A DNA stretch of 64,000 nucleotides, from assembly GCF_018736145.1 (NCBI RefSeq), contig NZ_CP059997.1, positions 1,673,501 to 1,737,500 of the forward strand. Reading direction: 5' to 3'. The position numbers and the translations under genes were made by a program. The number at the start of each line of letters is the position of its first letter. The stretch's first letter is position 1. Shown piece after piece: positions 30,434 to 39,342 of the stretch. The notes under the pieces were generated by a model. The model ran no database searches. It was not told the DNA's origin and saw nothing but the letters and a program-made list of their open reading frames with translations. The DNA is from Amycolatopsis sp. CA-230715 (GTDB lineage Bacteria > Actinomycetota > Actinomycetes > Mycobacteriales > Pseudonocardiaceae).

Positions 30434-31326
30434 GCCACCTGCACCGTCCACACGGGACGCTTTCGGACGGCGATGACCCGGTGCGCCTGTCCCCGGACTC
30501 GGCGGGCTGGGCCTACACCGGCCTGCGCGTGCTGGTGCTGGCGCCCGGCACCAGCCGGATCGTGCGGACCGGCGAGTTCGAAGCGTTCGTGCTGCCGTTG
30601 CGCGGCGGCTGCGTCGTCGAAGCCGACGGGCACCGGTTCGACCTCACCGGCCGCGACTCGGTGTTCACCAGGGTCACCGACTTCGCCTACGTGCCAAGGG
30701 ACACCGAAGTCACCTTGTCCACAACGGACGGTGCGGAGCTGGCTCTGCCGATGGCGCGCTGCGAACGCAGGCTGACCCCGAAGTACGGGCCCGCCGAGCA
30801 GGTTCCGGTGGAGGTGCGCGGAGCGGGCCAGGCGACCCGCCAGGTCACCAACTTCGGCGTGCCCGGCGTGTGGGAGCACGCCGACAAGCTCAACGCGTGC
30901 GAGCTGATCACCCCGGACGGGAACTGGTCCTCCTATCCGCCGCACAAGCACGACAAAGCGAGCGAATGCGAGGTCGTCAACGAGGAGGTCTACTACTTCC
31001 GCATCGCGGGCCGCGACGGTGTCACCCCGTCGCGCGAAGGGTTCGGGCTGCACCGCACCTACACCGCGGACGGCCTGCTCGACGAGGACGTCGCGGTCCG
31101 CGACGGCGACGTGTTCGTCATCCCGCGCGGCTACCACGGCCCGTGCGTCGCCGCCCCCGGCTACCCGATGTACTACCTCAACGTGCTCGCCGGGCCCGCG
31201 CCGGAGCGGTCGATGGCCTTCTGCGACGATCCCGCGCACGCCTGGGTCCGCGGCACCTGGGACGCGATGACCACCGACGAGCGCTGCCCGGTCACCACGG
31301 CGGCGGGCAGGACGGAGGACGCGTGA
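30430..31326 (+). CDS. iolB: 5-deoxy-glucuronate isomerase
   Basis: The 298-aa bicupin isomerase converts 5-deoxy-D-glucuronate to 5-dehydro-2-deoxy-D-gluconate. Typical blocks are the central SSYPPHKHDKASECEVVNEE metal-site region (His/Glu ligands) and VIPRGYHGPCVAAPGYPMYY. It overlaps the aldolase gene and iolD by 4 bp each, consistent with one polycistronic message. Confidence 0.95.
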   Translation: MSHLHRPHGTLSDGDDPVRLSPDSAGWAYTGLRVLVLAPGTSRIVRTGEFEAFVLPLRGGCVVEADGHRFDLTGRDSVFTRVTDFAYVPRDTEVTLSTTDGAELALPMARCERRLTPKYGPAEQVPVEVRGAGQATRQVTNFGVPGVWEHADKLNACELITPDGNWSSYPPHKHDKASECEVVNEEVYYFRIAGRDGVTPSREGFGLHRTYTADGLLDEDVAVRDGDVFVIPRGYHGPCVAAPGYPMYYLNVLAGPAPERSMAFCDDPAHAWVRGTWDAMTTDERCPVTTAAGRTEDA

Positions 31327-33185
31327 AGCTCACCACCGCACAGGCACTGGTGCGCTGGCTGATCGCCCAGCGCTCGGAAACCCTCGAAGGCGCCGAGGTT
31401 CCGTTGTTCCCCGCGGTGTTCGCGATCTTCGGGCACGGCAACGTGCTCGGGCTCGGCAGCGCGCTCGCCGAACACCGCGACGCGCTGCCGGTGTGGCGCG
31501 GGCACAGCGAGCAAGGCATGGCGCTCGCCGCGGCCGGGTACGCGAAAGCCGCGCACCGGCGGCAGGTCGGCGTGGTGACCTCGTCGATCGGGCCCGGCGC
31601 GCTCAACATGGTGACCGCGGCCGGGGTGGCGCACGCGAACCGGCTGCCCGTCCTGCTGCTGCCCGGCGACACGTTCACCGGCAGGGCGCCGGATCCGGTG
31701 CTGCAGCAGGTGGAGCACTTCGGCGACGCGACCGCGACGGTCAACGACGCTTTCCGCCCGGTGAGCCGCTACTTCGACCGGATCACCAGGCCAGAGCAGC
31801 TCATCGCCACGCTGCCCCAGGTCGCGCGCGTGCTCACCGACCCGGCGGACGCGGGCCCGGTCACGCTCGCGCTGCCGCAGGACGTGCAGGCCGAGACCTT
31901 CGACTTCCCGGACGAACTGTTCGCGCCGGTGGTGCACCGCGTGCCGCGGCCGCGGGCGGACCTGCGGGCGCTCGCCGAGGCGGCGGCCGTGCTCCGCGCC
32001 GCCAAGCGCCCGCTGCTCGTGCTCGGCGGCGGGGTCCGGTACTCCGGCGCGGCGGGCAGGGCGCTGCGGTTCGCCGAGCGGCACGGGATCCCGGTCGTGG
32101 AAACGACAGCGGGGCGCACGCTGGTCCCGCACGGCCACCCGTTGCACGGCGGGCCGCTCGGCATCACCGGCTCGTCGTCGGCGAACGCGCTCGCCGCCGA
32201 GGCGGACGTGGTGCTCGCCGTCGGCACGCGGCTGCAGGACTTCACCACCGCGTCCTGGACCGTGTTCTCCCCTGCGGCGAAACTCGTCGCGCTCAACACC
32301 GCCCCGTTCGACGCGGTCAAGCACGGCGCGCACGCGGTGGTCGCCGACGCGGACACCGGGCTGGCCGAACTCGGCGACCTGATGGGCGACTACGACACCG
32401 GCACGTGGGCGGACCGCGCCTCGCAGGAGCGCGCGAAATGGGACGCCCACATCGACGGCCTGCGCGCGGATTCGCCAGGGTGGCCGACCTACGCGCAGGT
32501 GGTCGGCGTGGTCAACGCACTGTCCACTGCGGACGACTACGTGCTCACCGCGTCCGGTGGTATGCCCGGTGAGCTGGTCGGCGGCTGGCGCGCCACCGGA
32601 ACGTCCACTATGGACGTCGAGTACGGATTTTCCTGCATGGGCTACGAGATCGCGGGCGCGTGGGGCGCTGCGATGGCCCGCTCCGCGGGGATCGTCACGA
32701 CCCTGCTCGGCGACGGTTCGTACCTCATGCTCAACTCGGAGCTGTTCTCCGCCGCGTTCGCCGGGCATCCGTTCGTCGCCGTGGTGTGCGACAACGACGG
32801 GTACGCGGTGATCGCCCGCCTGCAGCAGGGCCAGGGCGGCGAACCGTTCAACAACTTCTACGCCGATTGCCGCAGCGGGCACGCCGAGCCGCCGAGGGTC
32901 GACTTCGCCGCGCACGCGGCCGCGCTCGGCTGCGCGGTGTTCCCCGCCGACGCCCACGGCGGTGTCGCGGGCGTTCGCGCCGCCTACGCCAACGCGCGCG
33001 ACGCCGCCGTGGCGGAACGCAGGCCCGCGGTGGTCGTGGTGCGCACGAAACCGGATGCCTGGACCGAGGCGGGCGCGTGGTGGGAGGTCGGGGTGCCCGA
33101 GCACGCGGCGGGTCACGCCGATTACGCGGAACACAAGGAAAAGCAGGTCCGGTACCTCCGCTCCGCTGCTACAAAGGAGTCATGA
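31323..33185 (+). CDS. iolD: 3D-(3,5/4)-trihydroxycyclohexane-1,2-dione hydrolase
   Basis: The 620-aa thiamine-diphosphate enzyme opens the inositol-derived ring to 5-deoxy-glucuronate. The cofactor glutamate is in WRGHSEQGMALAAAGYAKA, and the TPP-binding GDGSYLMLNSE motif is in the C-terminal domain. GTG at 31323 overlaps iolB. Its stop overlaps the DUF6461-like gene, and its last ~33 bp reappear mutated at 34776-34807 as part of a duplication scar. Confidence 0.95.
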   Translation: MKLTTAQALVRWLIAQRSETLEGAEVPLFPAVFAIFGHGNVLGLGSALAEHRDALPVWRGHSEQGMALAAAGYAKAAHRRQVGVVTSSIGPGALNMVTAAGVAHANRLPVLLLPGDTFTGRAPDPVLQQVEHFGDATATVNDAFRPVSRYFDRITRPEQLIATLPQVARVLTDPADAGPVTLALPQDVQAETFDFPDELFAPVVHRVPRPRADLRALAEAAAVLRAAKRPLLVLGGGVRYSGAAGRALRFAERHGIPVVETTAGRTLVPHGHPLHGGPLGITGSSSANALAAEADVVLAVGTRLQDFTTASWTVFSPAAKLVALNTAPFDAVKHGAHAVVADADTGLAELGDLMGDYDTGTWADRASQERAKWDAHIDGLRADSPGWPTYAQVVGVVNALSTADDYVLTASGGMPGELVGGWRATGTSTMDVEYGFSCMGYEIAGAWGAAMARSAGIVTTLLGDGSYLMLNSELFSAAFAGHPFVAVVCDNDGYAVIARLQQGQGGEPFNNFYADCRSGHAEPPRVDFAAHAAALGCAVFPADAHGGVAGVRAAYANARDAAVAERRPAVVVVRTKPDAWTEAGAWWEVGVPEHAAGHADYAEHKEKQVRYLRSAATKES

Positions 33186-34717
33186 CTGGGGACGATGATT
33201 TCCGCTGGCTGTACGCGAGCCCGCTGTGCGAAGCGGCCTGCGTGACCACGGTGAAAACGACCGATACCGACGGCGTCCTGCGTGGATTCGGCGGTATCCT
33301 GGAAGAAGCGCGAACGCTCGCACTCGAAGACGTCTGGAGCAGTTTTCCCGGCAAGTCCGCCCTCGCGGTGCGCCGGCGGGGCGACCGCGTCATCGCGGTC
33401 GAGGTCAACGGCTTCGAAGGCTCGCGCACCGAGGTGCTGCGCAGGGTCTCGGCGCTCGGGGAGACGGTCAGCGCGTTCTGGAACGTCAACGCGGTGACCC
33501 GGTTCAGCTACGCCGTCGACGGCCGGGTGAAGACCTCGTTCGAAGTGGGCGTGAACGCGGCGCGCGAGGGTGAAGATCCCGACTGCCTCGCCGATCTGGT
33601 CGACGCGATCGACTGGGCGCCAGGCAAGTGGCTGACCGGGATGCTCCGGCTCGCGGCCGAGGTGACCGGGCGGCCGGTCACCGAGAACTTGCTGGAGGGG
33701 GTGTACGAGGTCGTCCCGGTCGCGGCGCACCTCGGAGACGTGCACCCGGTCGCACCGGGTTTCGAACAACTGGAGTACCACCACCCGGTAGTCGCCAGCG
33801 CGCTGCACCGCGCCGAGGACGAAGCGCTGCTGGCAGTGGCGCGAGCCGCGGTCGACGCGGTGACCGAACCGGTGGTCCTGCCCGGCCTGCCCGACGGCGA
33901 CGACGAATTCGACGAGCTGGTCCGCATGGCCCACTACGAAACGAGCGCGACCGGCTACCGCGATCACGCGCCCGGCTCCGACCGGTATCGGCTCGTGGCA
34001 CTGGACGCCGTGCGCACGCTGCGCGTGGCACCGAACCTGCTCACGGCCGCGTTCAAGACGGTCGAAACGGCCACGCTCGCGAAGCAGATGGCCGGTGTCG
34101 ATCCGGCGCCGATGCTCGCCGTTTTCCTCGGCCTGCTGGGAAATCCGCCGCCGCCGTCCGGTTCGGACGGTGCTCGTGCGTCCGGCGCGACCCCGCTGGA
34201 GCGGCACGCGTGGATCACCGGGCACTGGCTCGGGCTCGCCGCTTCGGTCACCTACGTGCGCGATGTGCCACTCGCTCGTGTGGCCGAGGCGTTCGGCGGC
34301 ACGCCCGCCGGGCGCGGTCCGGTGTCGCTCACCGACACCGAGCAGGTCGCGCTGCGCGAGGAGGGCGGCTGGGTGCTCGCGATCGGGTTCAACCGGTCCC
34401 CGTTCGCACACGAGGTCGTCGAAGCACTCCGTCCACACGGGACAGTGCTCAACGTCGGCTGGCAAACGCGTGGCAACAGGCTGGTCTACTACGCCGAACC
34501 CGGCCACGAGGTCGCCATGATCCGGCCAGGACAGGCCGACGTCCCCGAGCCACTGCGCGCGTTCACCTCCGCGCTCCCCGAGCCTTCGCCGGAAGAGGTC
34601 GCCGCGTGGCTGCTCGCGCTCGGCGAAGTCGTCTCCGGAGTGGCGGTGCCACCGGAAAGCCTCGATGCGGAACACATCCTGCTCGACACGGACCGGAAGA
34701 AGCACCCCAAGTCGTAG
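33182..34717 (+). CDS. DUF6461-like protein, copy 1 of a tandem pair
   Basis: The 511-aa protein of unknown function has two related outer parts. Residues ~15-125 (CVTTVKTTDTDGVLRGFGG, ALAVRRRGDRVIAVEVNGFE) and residues ~355-465 (SVTYVRDVPLARVAEAFGG, WVLAIGFN) follow the same pattern, like two DUF6461 domains. A helical middle includes LDAVRTLRVAPNLLTAAFKT. No signal peptide or catalytic motif is visible. AAAGGAG precedes ATG 33182, which overlaps the iolD stop, so it is translated with the inositol operon. Copy 2 follows at 34843. Confidence 0.8.
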   Translation: MTGDDDFRWLYASPLCEAACVTTVKTTDTDGVLRGFGGILEEARTLALEDVWSSFPGKSALAVRRRGDRVIAVEVNGFEGSRTEVLRRVSALGETVSAFWNVNAVTRFSYAVDGRVKTSFEVGVNAAREGEDPDCLADLVDAIDWAPGKWLTGMLRLAAEVTGRPVTENLLEGVYEVVPVAAHLGDVHPVAPGFEQLEYHHPVVASALHRAEDEALLAVARAAVDAVTEPVVLPGLPDGDDEFDELVRMAHYETSATGYRDHAPGSDRYRLVALDAVRTLRVAPNLLTAAFKTVETATLAKQMAGVDPAPMLAVFLGLLGNPPPPSGSDGARASGATPLERHAWITGHWLGLAASVTYVRDVPLARVAEAFGGTPAGRGPVSLTDTEQVALREEGGWVLAIGFNRSPFAHEVVEALRPHGTVLNVGWQTRGNRLVYYAEPGHEVAMIRPGQADVPEPLRAFTSALPEPSPEEVAAWLLALGEVVSGVAVPPESLDAEHILLDTDRKKHPKS

Positions 34718-34721
34718 GCCG

Positions 34722-34807
34722 CCGTTGACCGCGGTCGACGCTCGTGTTGTCGTGCTCCACGCCGTTCGTGGTGGTGCGGAACGCAAGGGAAACAGGTCCG
34801 GTACCTC
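34722..34807 (+). pseudogene. Duplication scar: MFS 5' remnant fused to iolD 3' remnant
   Basis: 34722-34738 matches the MFS start region 36458-36474 (16 of 17). After a 29-bp deletion, 34739-34784 matches 36504-36549 at 40 of 46 without gaps. From 34776 on, the sequence matches the end of iolD (33126-33158) at about 30 of 33 with one gap. The two matches overlap at GCGGAACGC, a likely microhomology joint. It is non-coding now and separates the two DUF6461-like copies. Confidence 0.85.
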
Positions 34808-34842
34808 TCCCCTGCCACCGCGCCCTCTGCTAGAACGGGGTG

Positions 34843-36363
34843 ATGACTGGGGACGAATACGGCTGGCTGTCCTCGAGCGCTCTGAGCGAAGCCGCCTGCG
34901 TGACCATGGTGAAGACGACCGACCTCGACTGCGTGTTGCGCGGGTTCGGCGGCGTGCTCGACGACGCGAGGACCATCCCGTTCGGGGAATCCTGGGAAAC
35001 CTTCAACGAGCGTTACGCGGTCGCGGTGTGCCGCAAGGGCGAGTACGTGGTCGCCGTCGAAGGCAACGGGTTCCAGGGCTCGAGGCCCGAGGTGCTGCGC
35101 AGGGTGTCGGCGCTCGGAGAGACGGTGAGTGCCTTCTGGAACGTCAACGCGCTGACCCGGTTCAGCTACGCCGTCGGCGGCCGCGTGAAGACCTCGTTCG
35201 AAGTGGGCGTGGACGCGACGCCCGAAGGCGAGGATCCCGGCTGCCTCGCCGGGTTGGCCGACGCGATCGACTGGGCGCCGGGGAACTGGAAGACCGGCAT
35301 GCTCCGGCTCGCCGCCGAAGTGACCGGCCTGCGCTTCGCCGAAGAATGGCTGGGCGACGAATACACCGTCGCACCGATCGCGGCACACCTCAGCGACGTG
35401 CACCCGATCATGCCGGGCTTCCACCAGCTGGAATTCGACAGCCCGGTGCTCGCCCGCGCACTGCGCCGTGCCGATGACGAAACGCTGCTGGCGGTGGCGC
35501 GGACCGCGGTCGACGCGCTGACCGAGTCGGTGACCTTGCCCGAGCTGCCCCACGGCGACGCCGAACTCGACGAACTGATCCGGATGGCCAACTACGAGGC
35601 GGATGCGGGCGCCTACGCCGGTTACGCGCCCCGCACGAACGCGCACCTGCTCTTCGCGCTGGACGCGGTGCGCACGCTGCGGGCCGCCCCGAACGCCCTC
35701 ACCGCCGCGTTCAAGACGGTCGAAACCGCCAAGCGCGTGAAGCGGATGGCCGGCGACGATCCGGCGCCGATGCTCGCGGATTTCCTTGCTGTGCTGGGAA
35801 ATCCGCCGCTACCGTCGGGTTCGGACGGGTCCCGCGCGACGGGCGGCACCCCGTCGGAACGGCACGCGTGGATCACCGGGCATTGGCTCGGGGCCGGCGC
35901 GCTGGTCACCTACGCGCACGGTGTGCCGATCGACAGCGCCGCCGAAGCGTTCGGCGGTACGCCCATCGGCACCGGTCCGTTGTCGCTTTCGGACACCCAG
36001 CAGGTGGCGTTGCGGCGGGACGGCGACTGGGTGCTCGCGATCGGGTTCACCCGGCCCTCCTTCTCGTTCCAGGTCCTCGACGCGCTCCGTCCACACGGGA
36101 CGGTGCTCGTCGTCGGGTGGAGCAGCAGCAGTGGCGGCTTCGCGTACTACGCGGAGCCCGGTCACGACGTGGTCTTGCTCGTGCCGGGACAAGGCGACGT
36201 ACCCGAGCAGCTACGCGCGTTCACCGCGGCGCTCCCGGAACCGTCGCCGGAAGAGACCGCCGCGTGGCTGCTCGCGCTCGGCGAAGTCGTCTCCGGGGTG
36301 GCGATGACCCCGGAGAGCCTCGATGCCGAGCACACCCTGCTCGCCATCGACAGGAAAATGTGA
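34843..36363 (+). CDS. DUF6461-like protein, copy 2 of a tandem pair
   Basis: This 506-aa paralogue of the preceding gene is collinear over its whole length, e.g. both share GETVSAFWNVNA, RFSYAV and RVKTSFEVGV, and the C-terminal ITGHWLG and LRPHGTVL segments. The start is taken at the ATG matching copy 1 (MTGDEYGWL); a GTG three bases earlier is in frame and no good ribosome site is seen. Divergence at many positions shows the duplication is old and both copies remain open, suggesting both are kept by selection. Confidence 0.8.
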   Translation: MTGDEYGWLSSSALSEAACVTMVKTTDLDCVLRGFGGVLDDARTIPFGESWETFNERYAVAVCRKGEYVVAVEGNGFQGSRPEVLRRVSALGETVSAFWNVNALTRFSYAVGGRVKTSFEVGVDATPEGEDPGCLAGLADAIDWAPGNWKTGMLRLAAEVTGLRFAEEWLGDEYTVAPIAAHLSDVHPIMPGFHQLEFDSPVLARALRRADDETLLAVARTAVDALTESVTLPELPHGDAELDELIRMANYEADAGAYAGYAPRTNAHLLFALDAVRTLRAAPNALTAAFKTVETAKRVKRMAGDDPAPMLADFLAVLGNPPLPSGSDGSRATGGTPSERHAWITGHWLGAGALVTYAHGVPIDSAAEAFGGTPIGTGPLSLSDTQQVALRRDGDWVLAIGFTRPSFSFQVLDALRPHGTVLVVGWSSSSGGFAYYAEPGHDVVLLVPGQGDVPEQLRAFTAALPEPSPEETAAWLLALGEVVSGVAMTPESLDAEHTLLAIDRKM

Positions 36364-36372
36364 GCTAGCTCA
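36361..36372. promoter_or_regulatory. 12-bp palindrome before the MFS gene
   Basis: TGAGCTAGCTCA is a perfect palindrome that begins with the stop codon of the second DUF6461-like gene and lies 89 bp upstream of the MFS start. It could be an operator or a chance palindrome; no regulator gene is adjacent. Confidence 0.3.
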
Positions 36373-36460
36373 TAGGCCGCAAATCCGTTCCCCAGCCTCT
36401 AGCGTCGGATCGTCAAGACGACCTGGAGAGTCCGAAGTGGACTGAGGGGATGGTTTTCCG

Positions 36461-37888
36461 TTGACTGCGGTCGATAGTGTGCACGAGCGCCGCCGCTGGT
36501 ACGCGCTCGTGTTGTTGTGCTCCGCGCAGTTCGTCGTGGTGCTGGACGCCTCGGTGATCAACGTGGCGCTGCCCGCGATCGGGCAGGACCTCGGCGCCGG
36601 GCAGCGGGCGCTGACCTGGGTGGTCAGCGCCTACGTGCTGGCCTTCGGCGGTTTCCTGCTGCTGGGTGGCAGGCTGGCGGACCTGCTCGGCCGCAGGCGC
36701 CTGTTCGTCTCCGGCCTGCTGCTGTTCGGGATCGCGTCGCTGGCGGGCGGGTTCGCCGATTCGGTCGGCGTGCTGGTCACCGCCCGCGTGGTGCAGGGTC
36801 TCGGCGCCGCCGTGCTTTCGCCGTCCGCGATGTCGATCATCGCGGTGACCTTTTCGGACGGTGCGGAGCGGAACAAGGCGTTCGCCGCGTGGGGTGCGGT
36901 CGGGGGTGCCGGTGGCGCGGCGGGCGTGATCCTCAGCGGCGTGCTGACGCAATACGCGGGCTGGGAATGGGTGCTGTGGATCAACGTCCCGGTCGTCGTC
37001 GCGTGCGTGCTGCTCGTGCGCCCGCTGCTCGCCGGAACCCGTGCGCCTTCGGGTGACCGGGTGTTCGACCTCGCCGGGGCCGCCACGGTCACCGCCGCGC
37101 TCACCCTGCTCGTCTACACGCTGGTGGAAGCGCCGCGAGCCGGTGCGGTGCAGCTCTTCGGTTCGCTGCTCGGCGTTCTCGTGCTGCTGGCCGCGTTCGT
37201 CGCGATCGAACGGCGGTCGCGCGCGCCGCTGGTCGACCTGGCGACCTTCCGGTTGCGCACGCTCACCGGCGCCAACGTCGCCGGGATCCTCACCGGCGGC
37301 GTGGTGGTGACGATGTTCTTCTTCCTGTCGCTGCTCCTGCAGAACGTGCTGGGCTACGACGCGATCACCACCGGCCTGTCACTGGTGCCGATGTGCCTGG
37401 TGAGCTTCGGCATCGCGCTCGGGCTCGCTTCGGCGCTCGTGACGAAGCACGGCTACAAACCGGTGCTGACCGGCGGGCTGGCACTGTTCGCCGCGGGTCT
37501 TGCCTGGCTGTCGCTGTTCTCCCCCGGCGACGGGTTCGTTTTCTCGGTACTGGCGCCGGAACTGGTCGCGGGCGCCGGTCTCGGCCTGGTGTTCGCCCCG
37601 CTGTTCGTCGCCGCGTCGACCGGTGTCGGCTGGCAGCAGGCGGGGCTCGCCAGCGGCCTGATCAACACCAGCCAGCAACTCGGCGGCGCGCTCGGACTGG
37701 CCGTGGTGTCCGCCGTCGCCTTCACCGGAGACACCTCGCCCGAAGGGCTCGCCCGTGATTACGGCACCGCGTTCCTCAGCTGCGCGGTGATCGCCGCACT
37801 GGGTGTTGTCGCGACGGCCTTCTTGATCCGGTCGAGCGACAGCAGGGACCACGCCGAACTGAGCCGCGCGGCGGAACCCGTCGCATAA
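36461..37888 (+). CDS. MFS drug-efflux-type transporter (DHA2 family)
   Basis: The 475-aa protein has about 14 membrane segments and the DHA2 signature FVVVLDASVINVALPAIG in segment 1, GGRLADLLGRRR as the loop 2-3 motif A, and ARVVQGLGAAVLSPSAMS (motif C region follows). It probably exports a small hydrophobic compound by proton antiport. The TTG start at 36461 is supported by GAGGGG about 11 nt upstream and by the conserved TTGAC(C/T)GCGGTCGA start in the scar copy. No TetR partner adjoins it. Confidence 0.9.
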   Translation: MTAVDSVHERRRWYALVLLCSAQFVVVLDASVINVALPAIGQDLGAGQRALTWVVSAYVLAFGGFLLLGGRLADLLGRRRLFVSGLLLFGIASLAGGFADSVGVLVTARVVQGLGAAVLSPSAMSIIAVTFSDGAERNKAFAAWGAVGGAGGAAGVILSGVLTQYAGWEWVLWINVPVVVACVLLVRPLLAGTRAPSGDRVFDLAGAATVTAALTLLVYTLVEAPRAGAVQLFGSLLGVLVLLAAFVAIERRSRAPLVDLATFRLRTLTGANVAGILTGGVVVTMFFFLSLLLQNVLGYDAITTGLSLVPMCLVSFGIALGLASALVTKHGYKPVLTGGLALFAAGLAWLSLFSPGDGFVFSVLAPELVAGAGLGLVFAPLFVAASTGVGWQQAGLASGLINTSQQLGGALGLAVVSAVAFTGDTSPEGLARDYGTAFLSCAVIAALGVVATAFLIRSSDSRDHAELSRAAEPVA

Positions 37889-37917
37889 CCAGCCTCCTCT
37901 CGCCAGGGGCCGTGATG

Positions 37918-37967
37918 CCCTGAAGGCCCCACCTTCACGGCACTGAATGCCGTCAAGGCCTTCAGGG
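37918..37967. terminator. Variant hairpin repeat between convergent genes
   Basis: CCCTGAAGG at 37918-37926 pairs with CCTTCAGGG at 37959-37967 around smaller ACGGCA/TGCCGT arms. It is a variant of the GCCCCGAA...TTCGGGGC family, located between the MFS gene and the convergent 37962 gene, whose stop codon lies inside the right arm. Confidence 0.55.
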
Positions 37968-38234
37968 ACGTCCGATGTCGGCGAGCTGACCCGCGAGACG
38001 CGCGACCAAGGCGGAAGAGTCCGCCCCGGAGGTAGCGACCGGCGTGGCATCGAGTTCACGAACACGCCCGAGTAACGCGTCGCCGACACTCGTCAGGTCG
38101 GCGCCGAGGTCGCGCATGCCTTCGGCGAAGATGTCCACATCGGACTGGACGTGGCTGAGCAGCACGGTGCGCTGGGTCAGGGTGGCGTGCAGCGCGCGGA
38201 CGCGGTCGAGGAGTTCGCGGTCGGTGTCGTTCAC
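37962..38234 (-). CDS. Small helical protein, unknown
   Basis: The 90-aa predicted all-helical protein (NDTDRELLDRVRALHATLTQ, then DVDIFAEGMRDLGADLTSVG) has no recognised family. GTG 38234 overlaps the stop of the zinc-finger gene by 4 bp (GTGA), which supports this short start over the longer frame to 38492 that would run antisense-like through the upstream gene. It probably belongs with the zinc-finger peptide and the TauD-like gene in one minus-strand unit. Confidence 0.6.
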   Translation of the reverse strand: MNDTDRELLDRVRALHATLTQRTVLLSHVQSDVDIFAEGMRDLGADLTSVGDALLGRVRELDATPVATSGADSSALVARLAGQLADIGRP

Positions 38235-38419
38235 CGCGCGAGCCAGACATGTTCGCAGGGCAAGCAAGTGGGATCGAACCAGTGCCCGCCGAGTTCGGGG
38301 ATGTCGTCGCGGGTCACGGACACGTTCGCGCCGCACAACGCCACGAAGGACGCTCCTTCGGCGGGAGCGCGCCCTTCCAACGCGTGGCGCAACCCCTCCG
38401 CCTGTTGCCACTGCAACAT
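38231..38419 (-). CDS. Small zinc-finger-like protein
   Basis: The 62-aa protein has one Cys in ALCGANVSV and a C-terminal CLPCEHVW, plus histidines at HALEG and GGHWFD, a pattern seen in short actinobacterial zinc-finger-like proteins. AGGAGGATC directly precedes ATG 38419, a strong ribosome site. It overlaps the 90-aa gene that follows. The function is unknown; a zinc-binding adaptor role is plausible. Confidence 0.65.
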   Translation of the reverse strand: MLQWQQAEGLRHALEGRAPAEGASFVALCGANVSVTRDDIPELGGHWFDPTCLPCEHVWLAR

Positions 38420-38448
38420 GATCCTCCTCAGCTGGGTCGTTGTGGTCG

Positions 38449-39171
38449 CTAGGCGGCATTGCTGGCACTGGCATGTGCGGGCCGAAATCCACGAGGAAGC
38501 GCGAAGGACGGGCGCGGGTTGGCGTGGACGCGGTAAAGCAGGCGGTCGCCGGTGAACGCGCGGCGGCCGTGTAGCCAGCGGTGGTTGTCCAGGACGTAGC
38601 CCTCTCCTGGCTGCAGCGAGAAGGTGTTGCTGTGCCGGTCGATCACCTCGCGCAGGACGGGAAGATGACGTGCGGCCAGAGGTGAAAACTTTGCGAGCTT
38701 GTCGAAACGGAGGCGGATGGCGATCCGTTCGTCGGCGAGTGAGGTGAACACGGCACCGAGGTATCCGGCGGCCCCGCCGAACAGCACGGTGCGCGGGGTA
38801 CTCAGGTCTGCGAGTGCTTCGGGGTCGCAGCGGGCAAGGTCGTCGTAGATCGCGCAGGCATCAACGGTCACGCATTCACCGCCCGTGGCCACCGCTCGCG
38901 CGCAGGCGACGAACAAAAGGTGCGGCGGCTCGGTGATGCCGGAGCGGTCGGTGTGCAGTGCTAGCGCAGTGCGAGTGAACCCGGCAAGTCCGCTGGATTC
39001 ACCCGCGGGCTCGGCACGTGCGGTAATCGCGGTAATCCCGTTCTGATTGCTGTCGCGATGGCCCACCACGATGCCTGTGGTGCGAGCGAGATCGGCCACT
39101 TCGGCCGCGGTGGACACATCGGAGAACGGTGCGATCCCTTTGTCTGCCAGGGCTGCGGACAAGGTCTGCAT
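38449..39171 (-). CDS. TauD/TfdA-like Fe(II)/2-oxoglutarate oxygenase
   Basis: The 240-aa non-haem iron oxygenase has the facial triad HTD (His73, Asp75, in ALALHTDRSG) and the distal His in DNHRWLHGRRAF, followed by the 2-oxoglutarate-binding Arg in LLYRVHANP. Such enzymes hydroxylate or desaturate small molecules or amino acids, as in clavaminate-synthase-like proteins. ATG 39171 is chosen because AAAGG lies 8 nt upstream; GTG 39180 is in frame. It diverges from the Nudix gene. The substrate is unknown. Confidence 0.85.
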   Translation of the reverse strand: MQTLSAALADKGIAPFSDVSTAAEVADLARTTGIVVGHRDSNQNGITAITARAEPAGESSGLAGFTRTALALHTDRSGITEPPHLLFVACARAVATGGECVTVDACAIYDDLARCDPEALADLSTPRTVLFGGAAGYLGAVFTSLADERIAIRLRFDKLAKFSPLAARHLPVLREVIDRHSNTFSLQPGEGYVLDNHRWLHGRRAFTGDRLLYRVHANPRPSFALPRGFRPAHASASNAA

Positions 39172-39242
39172 CGACGTCACCTTTCGGATGCGGCTGCTCG
39201 GTTCGCTACTGAGCAGACCGCGTCGGATCCCTGTTCGTAAAG

Positions 39243-39255
39243 TGACAGGTTGTCA
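39243..39255. promoter_or_regulatory. Inverted repeat in the TauD/Nudix divergent region
   Basis: TGACA and TGTCA surround a GGT centre, 72 bp from the TauD-like start and 88 bp from the Nudix start. It may be an operator for the XRE-type regulator encoded two genes away, which is inferred from position. Confidence 0.4.
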
Positions 39256-39342
39256 ACGCTGCGCGAGAGACTGCGACAATCGAGTCTGTTACGTTCGGTC
39301 AGCGGACCATTCGTCAGCACAGGACCCCGGAGGCGCACCAGG

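Noticed and set aside
34718..34842. Small gene between the two DUF6461-like genes
   Set aside because: The sequence is explained as remnants of MFS and iolD ends; no open frame with a ribosome site.
37962..38492. Longer 176-aa version of the small helical protein
   Set aside because: Its N-terminal half is an Arg-rich shadow of the zinc-finger gene, and GTG 38234 has the typical 4-bp overlap.
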